Shown piece by piece: positions 26,621-36,043 of a stretch of DNA of 64,000 nucleotides (position 1 is its first letter; each line of letters opens with the position of its first letter). A program made the translations under genes and the position numbers. Source of the DNA: Prevotella aurantiaca JCM 15754 (GTDB lineage: Bacteria; Bacteroidota; Bacteroidia; Bacteroidales; Bacteroidaceae). The DNA lies in assembly GCF_000614025.1 (NCBI RefSeq), contig NZ_BAKF01000002.1, forward strand, positions 79,061 through 143,060, read 5' to 3'. Under the pieces are notes generated by a model. The model was not told where the DNA came from. It saw only the letters and a list, made by a program, of their open reading frames with translations, and did not search any database.

Positions 26621-29404
26621 ATGAAAAAGATTTCTTATCATACACTATCGGCATTGTTTGTCGGTAGCATTGCTTTATCAATGGTTTCTTGTGCTGACGA
26701 TGATTTAGGCAATAACTTAAGTGATGGCGAAAAAGAAGCTATTGTGCAATTTGAAGTTAATAACGTACAAGAAGAGGTACTCAGTCAAAATAGTGCAGCA
26801 ACTCGTGGCGCTATAACTCCTGGACTTTCTGATAAAGACCTTGAAGGTAAAAAATTAGAGACTCAAAGCAATGGAAACCTTGATGCTTGTTTAATTGAAA
26901 CAACCGTTGAAGGTGTTAATCCTGTTGTAGCTGATGCAAGTACACGTGCAAATATCATCGATTTGAATTCATTTGGCGACTTCTCTTCTACTGGTCTTCG
27001 TGGCACAACTCCATCAAATATAAAAGAAGAATGGTTTATTGATGCAAAGACAAAAAAGAATGGTGAACTCTATACTAAGATTCCTTGGTCTTGGCAAAAA
27101 CGATATGGTCGTTTTTTTGCTGTGTATCCAGAACTTAGCACTTACAAGAATAAGATGAAAATCAATAAACCAGATGCTAATGGTTTTCCAAGTGTAGAAT
27201 TTGAAATCGACACAGATGTTAGAAAGCAAGTAGATCTTATGACTGCTTGTTCTGGTGATGTTAATTATGCAACACGCAACCAAGCTCCAAGAACCAGTCT
27301 TAATTTCCGTCATGCATTGACAGCTATCCGATTTGCAGTTGGTCAGAATCTGTCATTCGACAAAACAATTAAGCAGATAACACTTAAGAATGTATTGTTG
27401 AAAAGCAAGTATGTAATTTCAAATCAATACAATGGTACTGGTGCAAAGTGGGAATCTACCGGTTATACTTCTCGTGGTAATGCAACTCTCGATGGTCTTA
27501 ATTACAAGACAAATGAAAATCCAAACAGCATTGTAAGAGATAGAAGTACATTTCCTAATGAAAATTCAAGAGATATCACTAAGTTGAACGACAACTACAC
27601 CTTTTATATGATTCCGCAGGAGCTCGATAATAAGGTTACTGCCGAAATTACTTTTACCGATAACACTACTATTTCTGTACCCCTCAAGGGTTCTTGGAAA
27701 GAAGGAACCACCCGTACATATAAGTTGAGTCATAAGAATTCAAGCTGGGTTTACTCTATCACAAGTGATAGTCCAGCAGCCGTTGCTTACAACGCAACAA
27801 GTACAGGAAACTATGGTATTACAAGTTTTCGTCAAGCTCCTGATGGCACAAAGAAACCAGTAGCATGGAAAGTTATTGGATATAGTGAAGATAATGGTAA
27901 TACTTGGACAACAACCAAACCAGCATGGTTAAAGAGTTTAACTAAAGAATCAGGAAATGGTGGTACTGCTGCAGAACAAGGAACAGCAACATTAGGAACA
28001 GATATAGTTGACCTTGTTGCTAAACGTAATAAAGAAATGCAAGAAGCTAAAGCTTTAGGTTCAGAAGCAAAACCTTACAACTTATCGAATAGCGCTGGTG
28101 AAGCAGAAGTACAGAATACCGCCAACTGCTATGTTATCTCTGCACCGGGATATTATATGATTCCATTGGTTTATGGTAATGCCATCAAGAATAACAATGA
28201 AAATTACGTAGCCTATCAATTTTCAGGTAGTGCTAGCTTTATTAATGTAAATGGAGAAAAGAAAGTAAACATTCTTCCCAAGCTTGTAGATCACAATGGA
28301 AACGATATTAATAACCCATGGATTGAGAAAACCAATGGTAAGGCAAATAATGGTATAAATGGAGCACAAATTGTTTGGTCTGACGAAGCAAATCTCGTTA
28401 ATTTAGCTTCTAATCCTATATATCGTGATGGTAGTGGAAATGCTTTTGTCAAGTTTGAAGTAACAAAGGCAAATATAAAAAGCGGTAATGCAGTTATAGC
28501 TGTTAAGAAAGGTAATACTATTGTTTGGTCATGGCACCTTTGGTTTGCGCCTAAGAATGCACTTGATAAAATTCCTGTTACCAATAAACAAAACAAGGTT
28601 TATAACTTCACAAGCGAAGCATTAGGTTGGAAACCAACAAAATGGACTGGTACATCTTATTCAACACCACGAACAGTAAAGGTAAAAGTTGAACAAACTA
28701 TTGCTAACAATGGTATTAAGCAAGTATCAGTCTTCACAATTACACAGAATGCTGGTATTACTGAAAGACGAGGTAATACTACACTTTACCAATGGGGACG
28801 TAAAGATCCTTTCCCAAGTACAAATCCTGCTGTAGGAACACTATTTAAGCAAAATGCAGGAAATCAGATTTATATGCAAGCCATAATTCAAAATCCTGGT
28901 TATTTCTATGTAACAGAGGGTGGCAGCACTATTCCAGGTTCTTCTTATTTAACACGGTACTATTATTTTTATAATTTGTGGTCTGTTAATAATACAGAAA
29001 CCAACGGGAATGATAATGCTGTTGTTAAGACCATTTACGACCCAAGTCCTGTAGGCTTCCAAGTTCCTGCTAGTAATGCCTTCACAGGTTTCACTTCAAA
29101 TGGTGTGAACCAAGGGCCTAAAATGGTAGATGGTACAGAAGTTCCCGCAACATATAATTCTCAAACTGGACATATATTTTGGACTAATAGTGAGAAGAAA
29201 GCAACTATCTATTTCCCTGCTACTGGTTATCGTGAAAACGGAAATGGTAATATGGAAAGTCTCAATGTTAGTGCAAACTATTGGACAGCCATTCCACAAG
29301 ACCTTAATAATGGTCGTTGTTTTGCTTTCAGCCAAGCAGATGTATATCCACTATATAGCAGTGCCCGCACATACGGCTTAGGAGTTCGTCCTGTTTCAGA
29401 ATAA
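26621..29404 (+). CDS. fimbrillin-family surface lipoprotein
   Basis: A 927-residue lipoprotein: signal MKKISYHTLSALFVGSIALSMVSC with the lipobox Cys24, then an acidic start. Residues about 200-380 have the fimbrillin-like pattern (TSLNFRHALTAIRFAVGQNL, KQITLKNVLLKSKYV, YTFYMIPQEL, WKEGTTRTYKLS). The C-terminal third contains LYQWGRKDPFP, VVKTIYDPSPVGFQVPA and a final YPLYSSARTYGLGVRPVSE, blocks shared by large Bacteroidales fimbrillin-type proteins. Probably a surface-exposed adhesin or pilus tip component. Numerous Asn/Thr/Gly residues fit a beta-rich exported protein. Confidence 0.8.
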   Translation: MKKISYHTLSALFVGSIALSMVSCADDDLGNNLSDGEKEAIVQFEVNNVQEEVLSQNSAATRGAITPGLSDKDLEGKKLETQSNGNLDACLIETTVEGVNPVVADASTRANIIDLNSFGDFSSTGLRGTTPSNIKEEWFIDAKTKKNGELYTKIPWSWQKRYGRFFAVYPELSTYKNKMKINKPDANGFPSVEFEIDTDVRKQVDLMTACSGDVNYATRNQAPRTSLNFRHALTAIRFAVGQNLSFDKTIKQITLKNVLLKSKYVISNQYNGTGAKWESTGYTSRGNATLDGLNYKTNENPNSIVRDRSTFPNENSRDITKLNDNYTFYMIPQELDNKVTAEITFTDNTTISVPLKGSWKEGTTRTYKLSHKNSSWVYSITSDSPAAVAYNATSTGNYGITSFRQAPDGTKKPVAWKVIGYSEDNGNTWTTTKPAWLKSLTKESGNGGTAAEQGTATLGTDIVDLVAKRNKEMQEAKALGSEAKPYNLSNSAGEAEVQNTANCYVISAPGYYMIPLVYGNAIKNNNENYVAYQFSGSASFINVNGEKKVNILPKLVDHNGNDINNPWIEKTNGKANNGINGAQIVWSDEANLVNLASNPIYRDGSGNAFVKFEVTKANIKSGNAVIAVKKGNTIVWSWHLWFAPKNALDKIPVTNKQNKVYNFTSEALGWKPTKWTGTSYSTPRTVKVKVEQTIANNGIKQVSVFTITQNAGITERRGNTTLYQWGRKDPFPSTNPAVGTLFKQNAGNQIYMQAIIQNPGYFYVTEGGSTIPGSSYLTRYYYFYNLWSVNNTETNGNDNAVVKTIYDPSPVGFQVPASNAFTGFTSNGVNQGPKMVDGTEVPATYNSQTGHIFWTNSEKKATIYFPATGYRENGNGNMESLNVSANYWTAIPQDLNNGRCFAFSQADVYPLYSSARTYGLGVRPVSE

Positions 29405-29445
29405 TAAAATCAAGGCATTATAATACCTCATATATTCTTTTTACT

Positions 29446-29488
29446 AAAATCCCTGCCCTATTTTATTAAGGCAGGGATTTTATTTTTT
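29446..29488 (+). terminator. fimbrillin operon terminator
   Basis: A perfect 12-bp stem (AAAATCCCTGCC with GGCAGGGATTTT), 12-base loop, then a T-rich run. Confidence 0.9.
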
Positions 29489-29690
29489 CTGCAAAAGACA
29501 ACTATTAAACGCATGGCGTAGTAGATAAATGTTCTTTATGCCTAAAACTTGTAATCAACAGAGAAGCATATAAGAGAAAATAAACTTAATTGTCTGAATG
29601 TTTAATCTCTTTTTTATATATCTTTGCAAATGGAGAAAAGAAGATAGAGAACAATTTCTATCAGTATTAAAACTTTTATACGTAAAACTT

Positions 29691-30638
29691 ATGAAACAAA
29701 TCAAATATCTATTCTTATCTGGAATTGTTTTATTGGCAGCTTGTCAAAACAATCCTTCTAATCAAACAGATAAAGAGGTTCAAAACATCGACAGCATAAA
29801 GCAAGAATCGAATATCGATAGTATTAAACAAAATGCCAAACTCGATAGCGTTAAACAAGTACTTGCACAAACAACCGACCCTTTGAAACGCATTAAGCTC
29901 CATCGGCAAATAATTGACATCAAAATAGCAGGAGCATCACCAGAAGAGCGTTGTAGAATCTTTGATGATTTCAGTGCGCAAGTGCAAAAAGAGTTGAATA
30001 AGATCAATGAGCGTGAGTTCTATTACACTGAGAATTATTACAGTTTTAGAATAGACGACGATGGCAATGAAATAGAGCCACACGATTCCATCAAAAAGAA
30101 GGAGTTATTCTATAAGAAAGCAGGGATAGAAATAAAAGAATTAGGAGAGGGTCTCGTGGAATTGACCCTACCAACCAAAATATACACTCAGTATGTCAAA
30201 CAATTGCCTAAGTACTATCAAGACTACTGGTACCTGAGAAAGGATGCAGAGAACATTGCCCCTGATGCTTCCCTCATAATATCGTGGAGAGAGTTGGGTA
30301 ATCTGCTTGCTCGATACGAGGCTTACGTAAAGAGATATCCAACACAGAAGGAATTATTCTGTAGACTACAAGATGACTATAAATTCCTTCAGTCTGCCTA
30401 TTTGTTTGGTGTAGACAATACTCCTGTGTATGAATATGACATAGAAAAAGAAGCTAAAGATGAGTGGAAACGATTTATGAAGGCGTACCCTGATAGTCCG
30501 ACAATACCTTTTATAAAGGATATGCTTCCGATAAAGAAATTTGAGGATATGGAGACTATTCATCAAAAACTAATAAAGTTTCAAGAGACTTCAAACTATC
30601 CTTTACTTAAAGCCTGCTCTTTAAAAGATAAAGGCTAA
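29691..30638 (+). CDS. hypothetical lipoprotein with DSIKQ repeats
   Basis: About 315 residues from the ATG at 29691, chosen because it begins a lipoprotein signal (MKQIKYLFLSGIVLLAAC, lipobox Cys18); the frame extends upstream without sense. After the Cys come three imperfect repeats (NIDSIKQ, NIDSIKQ, KLDSVKQ), then a helical charged domain with many Tyr and Lys residues (YYQDYWYLRKDAENI, KRFMKAYPDSPTIPF), suggesting a TPR-like helical fold. No known family recognised. Stands alone between a terminator and an intergenic repeat region. Confidence 0.6.
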   Translation: MKQIKYLFLSGIVLLAACQNNPSNQTDKEVQNIDSIKQESNIDSIKQNAKLDSVKQVLAQTTDPLKRIKLHRQIIDIKIAGASPEERCRIFDDFSAQVQKELNKINEREFYYTENYYSFRIDDDGNEIEPHDSIKKKELFYKKAGIEIKELGEGLVELTLPTKIYTQYVKQLPKYYQDYWYLRKDAENIAPDASLIISWRELGNLLARYEAYVKRYPTQKELFCRLQDDYKFLQSAYLFGVDNTPVYEYDIEKEAKDEWKRFMKAYPDSPTIPFIKDMLPIKKFEDMETIHQKLIKFQETSNYPLLKACSLKDKG

Positions 30639-30680
30639 TTATAGATGCCTTAATGTAGATGAGCACTAATCTTGAAAATT

Positions 30681-30777
30681 AGGCTTAATGGATATTTGGT
30701 AGTATGGAATAACCAGCCTATCAAATGTACATTACTAAAAACAAGAGGTTTCAGCCCACCAAATATCCATTAAGCCT
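30681..30777. repeat. 20-bp perfect inverted repeat spanning 97 bp
   Basis: AGGCTTAATGGATATTTGGT (30681-30700) is repeated exactly in inverted form at 30758-30777 with 57 bases between. No T run follows, and no target-site duplication is obvious at the outer edges. It could be a miniature inverted-repeat element or the stem of a structured RNA. The remainder of 30639-31158 has no gene. Confidence 0.6.
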
Positions 30778-30809
30778 ATGGCCTGACTTCAATAGAAAAA
30801 AGAAGTCCG

Positions 30810-30900
30810 AAAAATTATTATTATAAATTTCAAAATTATAATAATAAATCACTGAGTTTTTAATTATAAATTTTGAATTTATAATTAAAAACTTTTTTTG
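30810..30900. repeat. AT-rich double-hairpin repeat, copy 2
   Basis: A first AT-rich hairpin is followed by the linker TCACTGAG and a perfect 18-bp inverted repeat (30855-30872 with 30876-30893, 3-base loop), then seven T residues and TTGTTG. It has the same plan as 3716-3810. The second hairpin with its T run would work as a terminator on the plus strand. Confidence 0.5.
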
Positions 30901-31158
30901 TTGTTATTGGTACTTTCTCTTAAGTTATTTAATCGTCCTTTGAAAGCCGTGTTTTCACTCTGAAAATCAGATATACTTCTTCATTTAAATAAAAAAAATG
31001 AGTTCGATATATGTTCTATGTGGTTGGTTTGACGTTATCAACTTTATACGTCTTCAACTTTCTACACAGATTCCTTATATCGAACTCACGTTTTATTGGG
31101 GAGTCCTTCCTGTTCATAGATAGAAAAACAAGTTTCGCACACTATGAACAACAGCTAT

Positions 31159-32184
31159 TTAGAACCAAAAACCGCTATTATCGTGCTTTCCTGGTTCACC
31201 ATTCAAACGATAATATAGTTCGGTAAGTGCTTCTTTATAGGTCATATTAAAGCAAGCTTTGAGGGTGTTGATGAGTCGTTTATATGATGTTGGTACTTCG
31301 TCCTCCTTCATTTCCAAAGTTACGTTCTCTTCGCCATCGCCCAATTCAGCTCTATCCATATAGACCATTACAGGAATTGTAATTGTAGGATACCATTTTT
31401 CGTTCTTGAGTTGCTCCGGTGTTGGTGTCCAATCTGCAATTTTAGAATATTTCTCTACAACATCTCCACTATTATTTTTAAATTCTAATTCCTTCAAATT
31501 CACCTGCTTTTTGTTTTGACTCTCCATCAACATGATGTTGAGGTCAAAACTCTGACGACAATATCCAAACGACATAATTCCTTTAAAGCCGAGTGGGTCT
31601 TGAAGACCATTGTAACGTCCCTTTCCGCTATGTATAGTTTCATTCCAAGGTGTTGGATCTACATAATCGTAGCGCATAAATTCCTTATTGGTAGGGTTAT
31701 CGAGCTTTTGGTCGAAGTCTGAAAATGCCTTCTGATTCTTTATTACAAAGAAATGTTGATAATGGTCGCTCTTTCCATTTTCTATAAACTGACCGTTGAT
31801 TAAGTTTCCTGCTGCATCATAATATTTAATATCCAATGCATAGCATGTGGCTGCTTCGGTATTCTGCATCTCGTTATAACTCATCGCATAAAGATAAGCA
31901 GGATTTTTAGCATCGGCAACCCATTTACCATTCTGCATTGTATAAACAAATTCTTGTGGAGCGTCCATATACTTTACGCCAGAATACATCTTGTTTTCGT
32001 GGAAACCTGCATAACCGTGCAAGTGTCCTTCGTAAACATTGATGACAACTTTTGCTGGTTTTGGACCTACAATTTCTTCATTTTGTTCTTTTGGTTCTAT
32101 TTCGTCTTTGCTACATGCTGTAAAGCCAGCAGCTACGAAAGTGCTTATTGCTACGAGGAACAGTGATTTTAATACCTTTTTCAT
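31159..32184 (-). CDS. lipoprotein of a TonB-receptor locus, His-containing
   Basis: A 341-residue lipoprotein (MKKVLKSLFLVAISTFVAAGFTAC, lipobox Cys24). It shares with the upstream 260-residue lipoprotein an ordered set of blocks: YALDIKYYDAAGN, GQFIENGKSDHYQHFFVIK, GLQDPLGFKGIMSF and FDLNIMLM. It also has GHLHGYAGFHENKM near residue 54, an attractive metal-binding cluster. It probably acts at the outer membrane with the adjacent TonB-dependent receptor, perhaps capturing a metal or metal complex; ligand is inference. It is last of four same-strand genes and the gap to its neighbour is 39 bases. Confidence 0.65.
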   Translation of the reverse strand: MKKVLKSLFLVAISTFVAAGFTACSKDEIEPKEQNEEIVGPKPAKVVINVYEGHLHGYAGFHENKMYSGVKYMDAPQEFVYTMQNGKWVADAKNPAYLYAMSYNEMQNTEAATCYALDIKYYDAAGNLINGQFIENGKSDHYQHFFVIKNQKAFSDFDQKLDNPTNKEFMRYDYVDPTPWNETIHSGKGRYNGLQDPLGFKGIMSFGYCRQSFDLNIMLMESQNKKQVNLKELEFKNNSGDVVEKYSKIADWTPTPEQLKNEKWYPTITIPVMVYMDRAELGDGEENVTLEMKEDEVPTSYKRLINTLKACFNMTYKEALTELYYRLNGEPGKHDNSGFWF

Positions 32185-32223
32185 TGCTATTTTCTTTTTT
32201 AATGAATTATTATTTTAAGTTTA

Positions 32224-32961
32224 TCAATTCTCTATTTCAATTGGTAGTTTTACACTCAAATCCCATAATGCTTTGTTGAGCTGAGATGGAGAAGGCGCCC
32301 AGAAAGGAGATGGTTTTCCATCGTTACCGAACTTTGTTAAATTGCCAGAATGCATAAGTGCTACCTTCAAGTCAAATTTCGTATCGGATTCCAAGAAACG
32401 TATAAATCCGAAAAAGCCCATAGGATTACTTGCTCCAATAAATTTTCCTTTGTAGGTATCAGCATAAGTGTATTCGTAAGGTAGTTTTGTTTTGTCTTTT
32501 ACCAATACATTGTATGCGCCATCGTGTACATAATACATAAAGAAGTGTTGGTGAATTCGGTCTTGTTCGTTCTCAAAGAACTGACTATTCATGTGTTGTC
32601 CCTTCGAATTATAGTAATCAATGCGGAGAGAATAAACCACATCTGGGTGGGTCTTTATGTTTTTTACAACAAATTTTGTTTGTCCTCCATCGCTGGTTCT
32701 GAAATTTTCGCCTTTCACTACCTCCCAAACAATTTTCTGAACATTACCAGTTGGAACAAAGTCTGATTCCTGTGGCATATTTCCAAACGTTACTCCGTTG
32801 GTTAATTTACCTTCGGTGAGTGTGAAGACAGACTGAGTTGGGTCTTCGTGTAATTTATTCTCTTTTTCATCTTCTGGCTTTTCTGGAGTACAAGCAGAGA
32901 AAAAGCCAATGCTGAACATACCTAACAAAATAGGTAAAATACTGTTTTTAATTTTCATCAT
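32224..32961 (-). CDS. lipoprotein paralogous to 31159-32184
   Basis: About 245 residues. I place the start at MMKIKNSILPILLGMFSIGFFSAC, which gives a proper lipoprotein signal with lipobox Cys; the frame extends 45 bases further, over the end of the receptor gene. It shares VVYSLRIDYYNSKGQ, NSQFFENEQDRIHQHFF, SNPMGFFGFIRF and FDLKVALM with the 341-residue lipoprotein. The IHQHFF block keeps two His residues. Probably a surface partner of the TonB receptor just upstream. Function inferred from context. Confidence 0.65.
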   Translation of the reverse strand: MMKIKNSILPILLGMFSIGFFSACTPEKPEDEKENKLHEDPTQSVFTLTEGKLTNGVTFGNMPQESDFVPTGNVQKIVWEVVKGENFRTSDGGQTKFVVKNIKTHPDVVYSLRIDYYNSKGQHMNSQFFENEQDRIHQHFFMYYVHDGAYNVLVKDKTKLPYEYTYADTYKGKFIGASNPMGFFGFIRFLESDTKFDLKVALMHSGNLTKFGNDGKPSPFWAPSPSQLNKALWDLSVKLPIEIEN

Positions 32962-32993
32962 TTTATTTTTATCTTTATTTGTTATTTTCTTAT

Positions 32994-35119
32994 TTAGAAC
33001 TTCCAACTCAAATTGATTCGGATATCTCGACCAAGGTCGTGTGCGTAATATCTTGCGCGGTTGGTATATTCTTTATATTCTTTATTAAAAAGGTTGTCGG
33101 CCGAAATAAACAGAGAGAGGGCATTATTTGCATCTATTCGCCACTCTGTTCCAGCTTCAAAGCCAAACAAACTATACGATGCTGGCGCAAAATCGATAAG
33201 ATCGGTGGCTGCATCGAAACGATGTTGGCGAGCCACAAAGCGATGTCTGAGTTCTAACCATGGCGAAAACTTTCCTGGAAGTTTTGGAGTGTAGGTCAAA
33301 CTATGATTAAAACGGAACGAAGGAATATAGGGCAAGTAGTTATTGGTGTGTCGTTCGTTTGCCCAAATCATTGACGATACAAAATGATATTCTATTTCTG
33401 CAAGAGGACGAACACGCATATCTAAGTCTATACCCCTAATAAATGCATCGGTTTGCATATATTGGAATAATGGATAAGTGCCCGAAATAACGGTTACATG
33501 TTGCCCTTTCATCGGACGATCGTATATGTAATTCTTTACCCATTGTAAATATGCGTCGAGCCGAACATCAAGAAATGTACTACGATAATCAAGCGATGTA
33601 ACCCATTTATAACTATTTTCTGAATTCATTGTTGAATCGCCACGTACAAAACGTCCCGAACCTAATTCGTTTCCATTACTATATAATTCAAATACATGTG
33701 GTGCTCGCCACGCTAAACCTAAGTTAGAAGTAAGCGTTAGCTTATCGGTTATGTGATAATGACCACCTATGCTATAAGTAAAATTAGAGAAAGTACGATG
33801 CCCGCCATAATAATCGCCTGTCCAATCATAACCTGCAGCTTTTGTATCTTGCCAATCGAAACGAATACCTGCCTCTGCTCCAAGTTTATTTCTTTCGTAT
33901 TTTTGCAAAATATAAGCACCTAACTGAGTTTCTGTATGGTTCGGAATAATAGGTACAACACCTGTTCCTCGCTGATTAGTATGGTCTGAATTGGTAAGTT
34001 GTGCGCCTATTTCACTTCCCCAAAAACCATAATTCTTACGCCAACGTAAATGGGTTTGCAATGTTTTAAGATGCATACTTACAGCAGGAATATAGGAAAG
34101 ATTCATACGTCGAATGCGATTTTCCTCTCTATCATCCTTCTGAAAAGCTGCCAACCAATAGAACCTACCATACTTTTCGCTATCGTAGAACAACTTTAGT
34201 GTGGCATTGGTATGGATAATATGCTGAAAAGGATAGTCGATATGGCGTGTAAAAGGTGTTATATCAACTGGTCTTCCTATCTTAATTCGTTCTACAAGCA
34301 GGTCTTCATCACCCATCTGTGCATTAAAAAGTACACCTAACTTTAGGTCGTAACGACTGAAATAACCTTCAACTCGGAAGTTTTATGGCGATAACCTAAT
34401 GCTGTTGAGAAATCAAACTCGCGTGTTCCTGTATTATTCAGCAGATAATTTGCAGCCCGTTGGTCGCCACTATTGGCATAAGTAGATTGTATACGCCATG
34501 CAAAAGAGGGAAGGAAAGGCATAGAACCTTCAGCATTTCCTACCACTTGATAGCGGTAACCATTAGAACCATACATAGTTGACAACTTGCCGCTTACTCT
34601 TTTTTGTTCGTAAGGCAACATATCTTGTTCCATTACTACTATTCCTCCAAGGGCTTCAGAACCATATCGTACAGCCTCGGCACCTTTAACAACTTCTATT
34701 TTTGAACTACTATTCTTATCAACTTCTGGTGCATGATCGGCACCCCATTGTTGCCCTGTTAGTCTTGCTCCATTATTAACGAGCAAAATTCTATTTCCAT
34801 ACATGCCATGAATAACAGGTTTCGATATAGTACTGCCAGTTTGAATAGAACTTACACCACTAACACGTTCTAACATCGCACCCAACGATTGTCCCATTGA
34901 ACGTTCTATGACTTGACTATTAAGCTGGGAGCTTATGACATTGTTGCTAACGAGTTTACGAGTGGTTGTAATTTCCACTCCGTCCATAAGATGGGGATTC
35001 TGTTTTATTGTATCTGCCTTTGCCTTAACAACACTTTGCTGTAGTTGTGCGTAACTATTTGTTGGCATACAAATATATAATCCCACTGTGCCCATAATTG
35101 TGCAGACGAGTTTTTTCAT
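32994..35119 (-). pseudogene. TonB-dependent outer membrane receptor, interrupted by a frameshift
   Basis: The N-terminal part (from MKKLVCTIMGTVGLYICMPTNSYAQ, 35119) holds the plug domain: DGVEITTTRKLVSNN, GAMLERVSGVSSIQTGSTISKPVIHGM, GARLTGQQWGADHAPEVD, VVKGAEAVRYGSEALGGIVVM. It ends at a TAA (34343) after LGYRHKTSELKV. The beta-barrel continues in another frame with FRVEGYFSRYDLKLGVLFNAQMGD and runs to the C-terminal Phe (RDIRINLSWKF) at 32994. Adding one base at the T4 run at 34381-34384 (A4 on the coding strand) restores RHKNFRVEGYFSRYDL. A full receptor of about 709 residues would result. Either a decayed gene, a slippage switch or an assembly error. Confidence 0.8.
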
Positions 35120-35321
35120 ATTCTTCACTATGAAATAATAATAAAATGATTGGTTCAATAATTTTTTCTGTATTGAAAAGTAATGCTATTATATGGTATT
35201 TTACTGATATACAGCTTAAAACTATATTAAATAATGCGCAAAGAGGTACTATAACAATACAGCAAAGCCTACAAACAACAAGGTGTTGCAAGCCAAAAAA
35301 TGTTCTAAAAATATTTAGAAA

Positions 35322-35645
35322 CTAAGAAAAAAAGGGAGGAGCGTGAGCGTTTACCGATTCAACCGACCTGTAAACAATAATAGGTTCTAACGCTTGAGGC
35401 TTATGAATGAGAGTACAAACCAGCTTTGGCACAAAGCTAAATAGTTTTACTGCATTGGCTTTGTGCATTGTAAAATCACAAACAAAGCAAGATGCATGTA
35501 CCTCAGCATTATGAGTGGTGGCTAATTGCTCTACATGAATATCTTTATTATCATGGAAGTGAAAATCTTTTATAGCAAGTGCTGTCGTGAATGTTAGTAA
35601 TAACATCCATGCCATAAGTATTCTTGCAAGATTTGTTCTTCTCAT
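35322..35645 (-). CDS. small exported His/Cys protein of the TonB locus
   Basis: A 107-residue protein with an N-terminal hydrophobic segment (ARILMAWMLLLTFTTALA), then DFHFHDNKDIHVEQ, THNAEVHASCFVCDFTMH with a C-x-x-C pair, and a second hydrophobic stretch. The His-rich start and Cys pair suggest metal or heme contact. It is on the same strand about 200 bases upstream of the TonB receptor. Small proteins of this plan often accompany metal-uptake receptors in Bacteroidales. Function inferred. Confidence 0.55.
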   Translation of the reverse strand: MRRTNLARILMAWMLLLTFTTALAIKDFHFHDNKDIHVEQLATTHNAEVHASCFVCDFTMHKANAVKLFSFVPKLVCTLIHKPQALEPIIVYRSVESVNAHAPPFFS

Positions 35646-35984
35646 TTCAGTTCTATTTACGGTTCTAATGGACTTATAAAACTGATCTTTTTGTTTGTTT
35701 ATAGGAAACTTTATTCACCAAAACATACATTCCAATACTTATTCATCTCATTAGGTTTCTGCAAAAGTATAGAAAATACTGGAAACTATACAAGTTATTT
35801 GCTCTTGTTTATATCTTTTTAACGCTACAAACAAATATCAGCAGCGAAAATCTTCTCACACTTAAACGCTCCTAATATATAAGGTGTAGAATTGAAAACA
35901 GCAGTAAATTAGACAAAATGATGCCTAAACTACATATTTTCAGTAAATAATTGCAAAAAGTTTAGATTGTTATAGGAATATTTG

Positions 35985-35992
35985 TACCTTTG
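35985..35992 (+). promoter_or_regulatory. -7 element for the pentein-like gene
   Basis: TACCTTTG, 52 bases upstream of the ATG at 36044. The rest of 35646-36043 has no gene. Confidence 0.5.
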
Positions 35993-36043
35993 CAGTATTC
36001 CTATTACTATAACAATTTAATAAAATTATTACACAAATACTAT

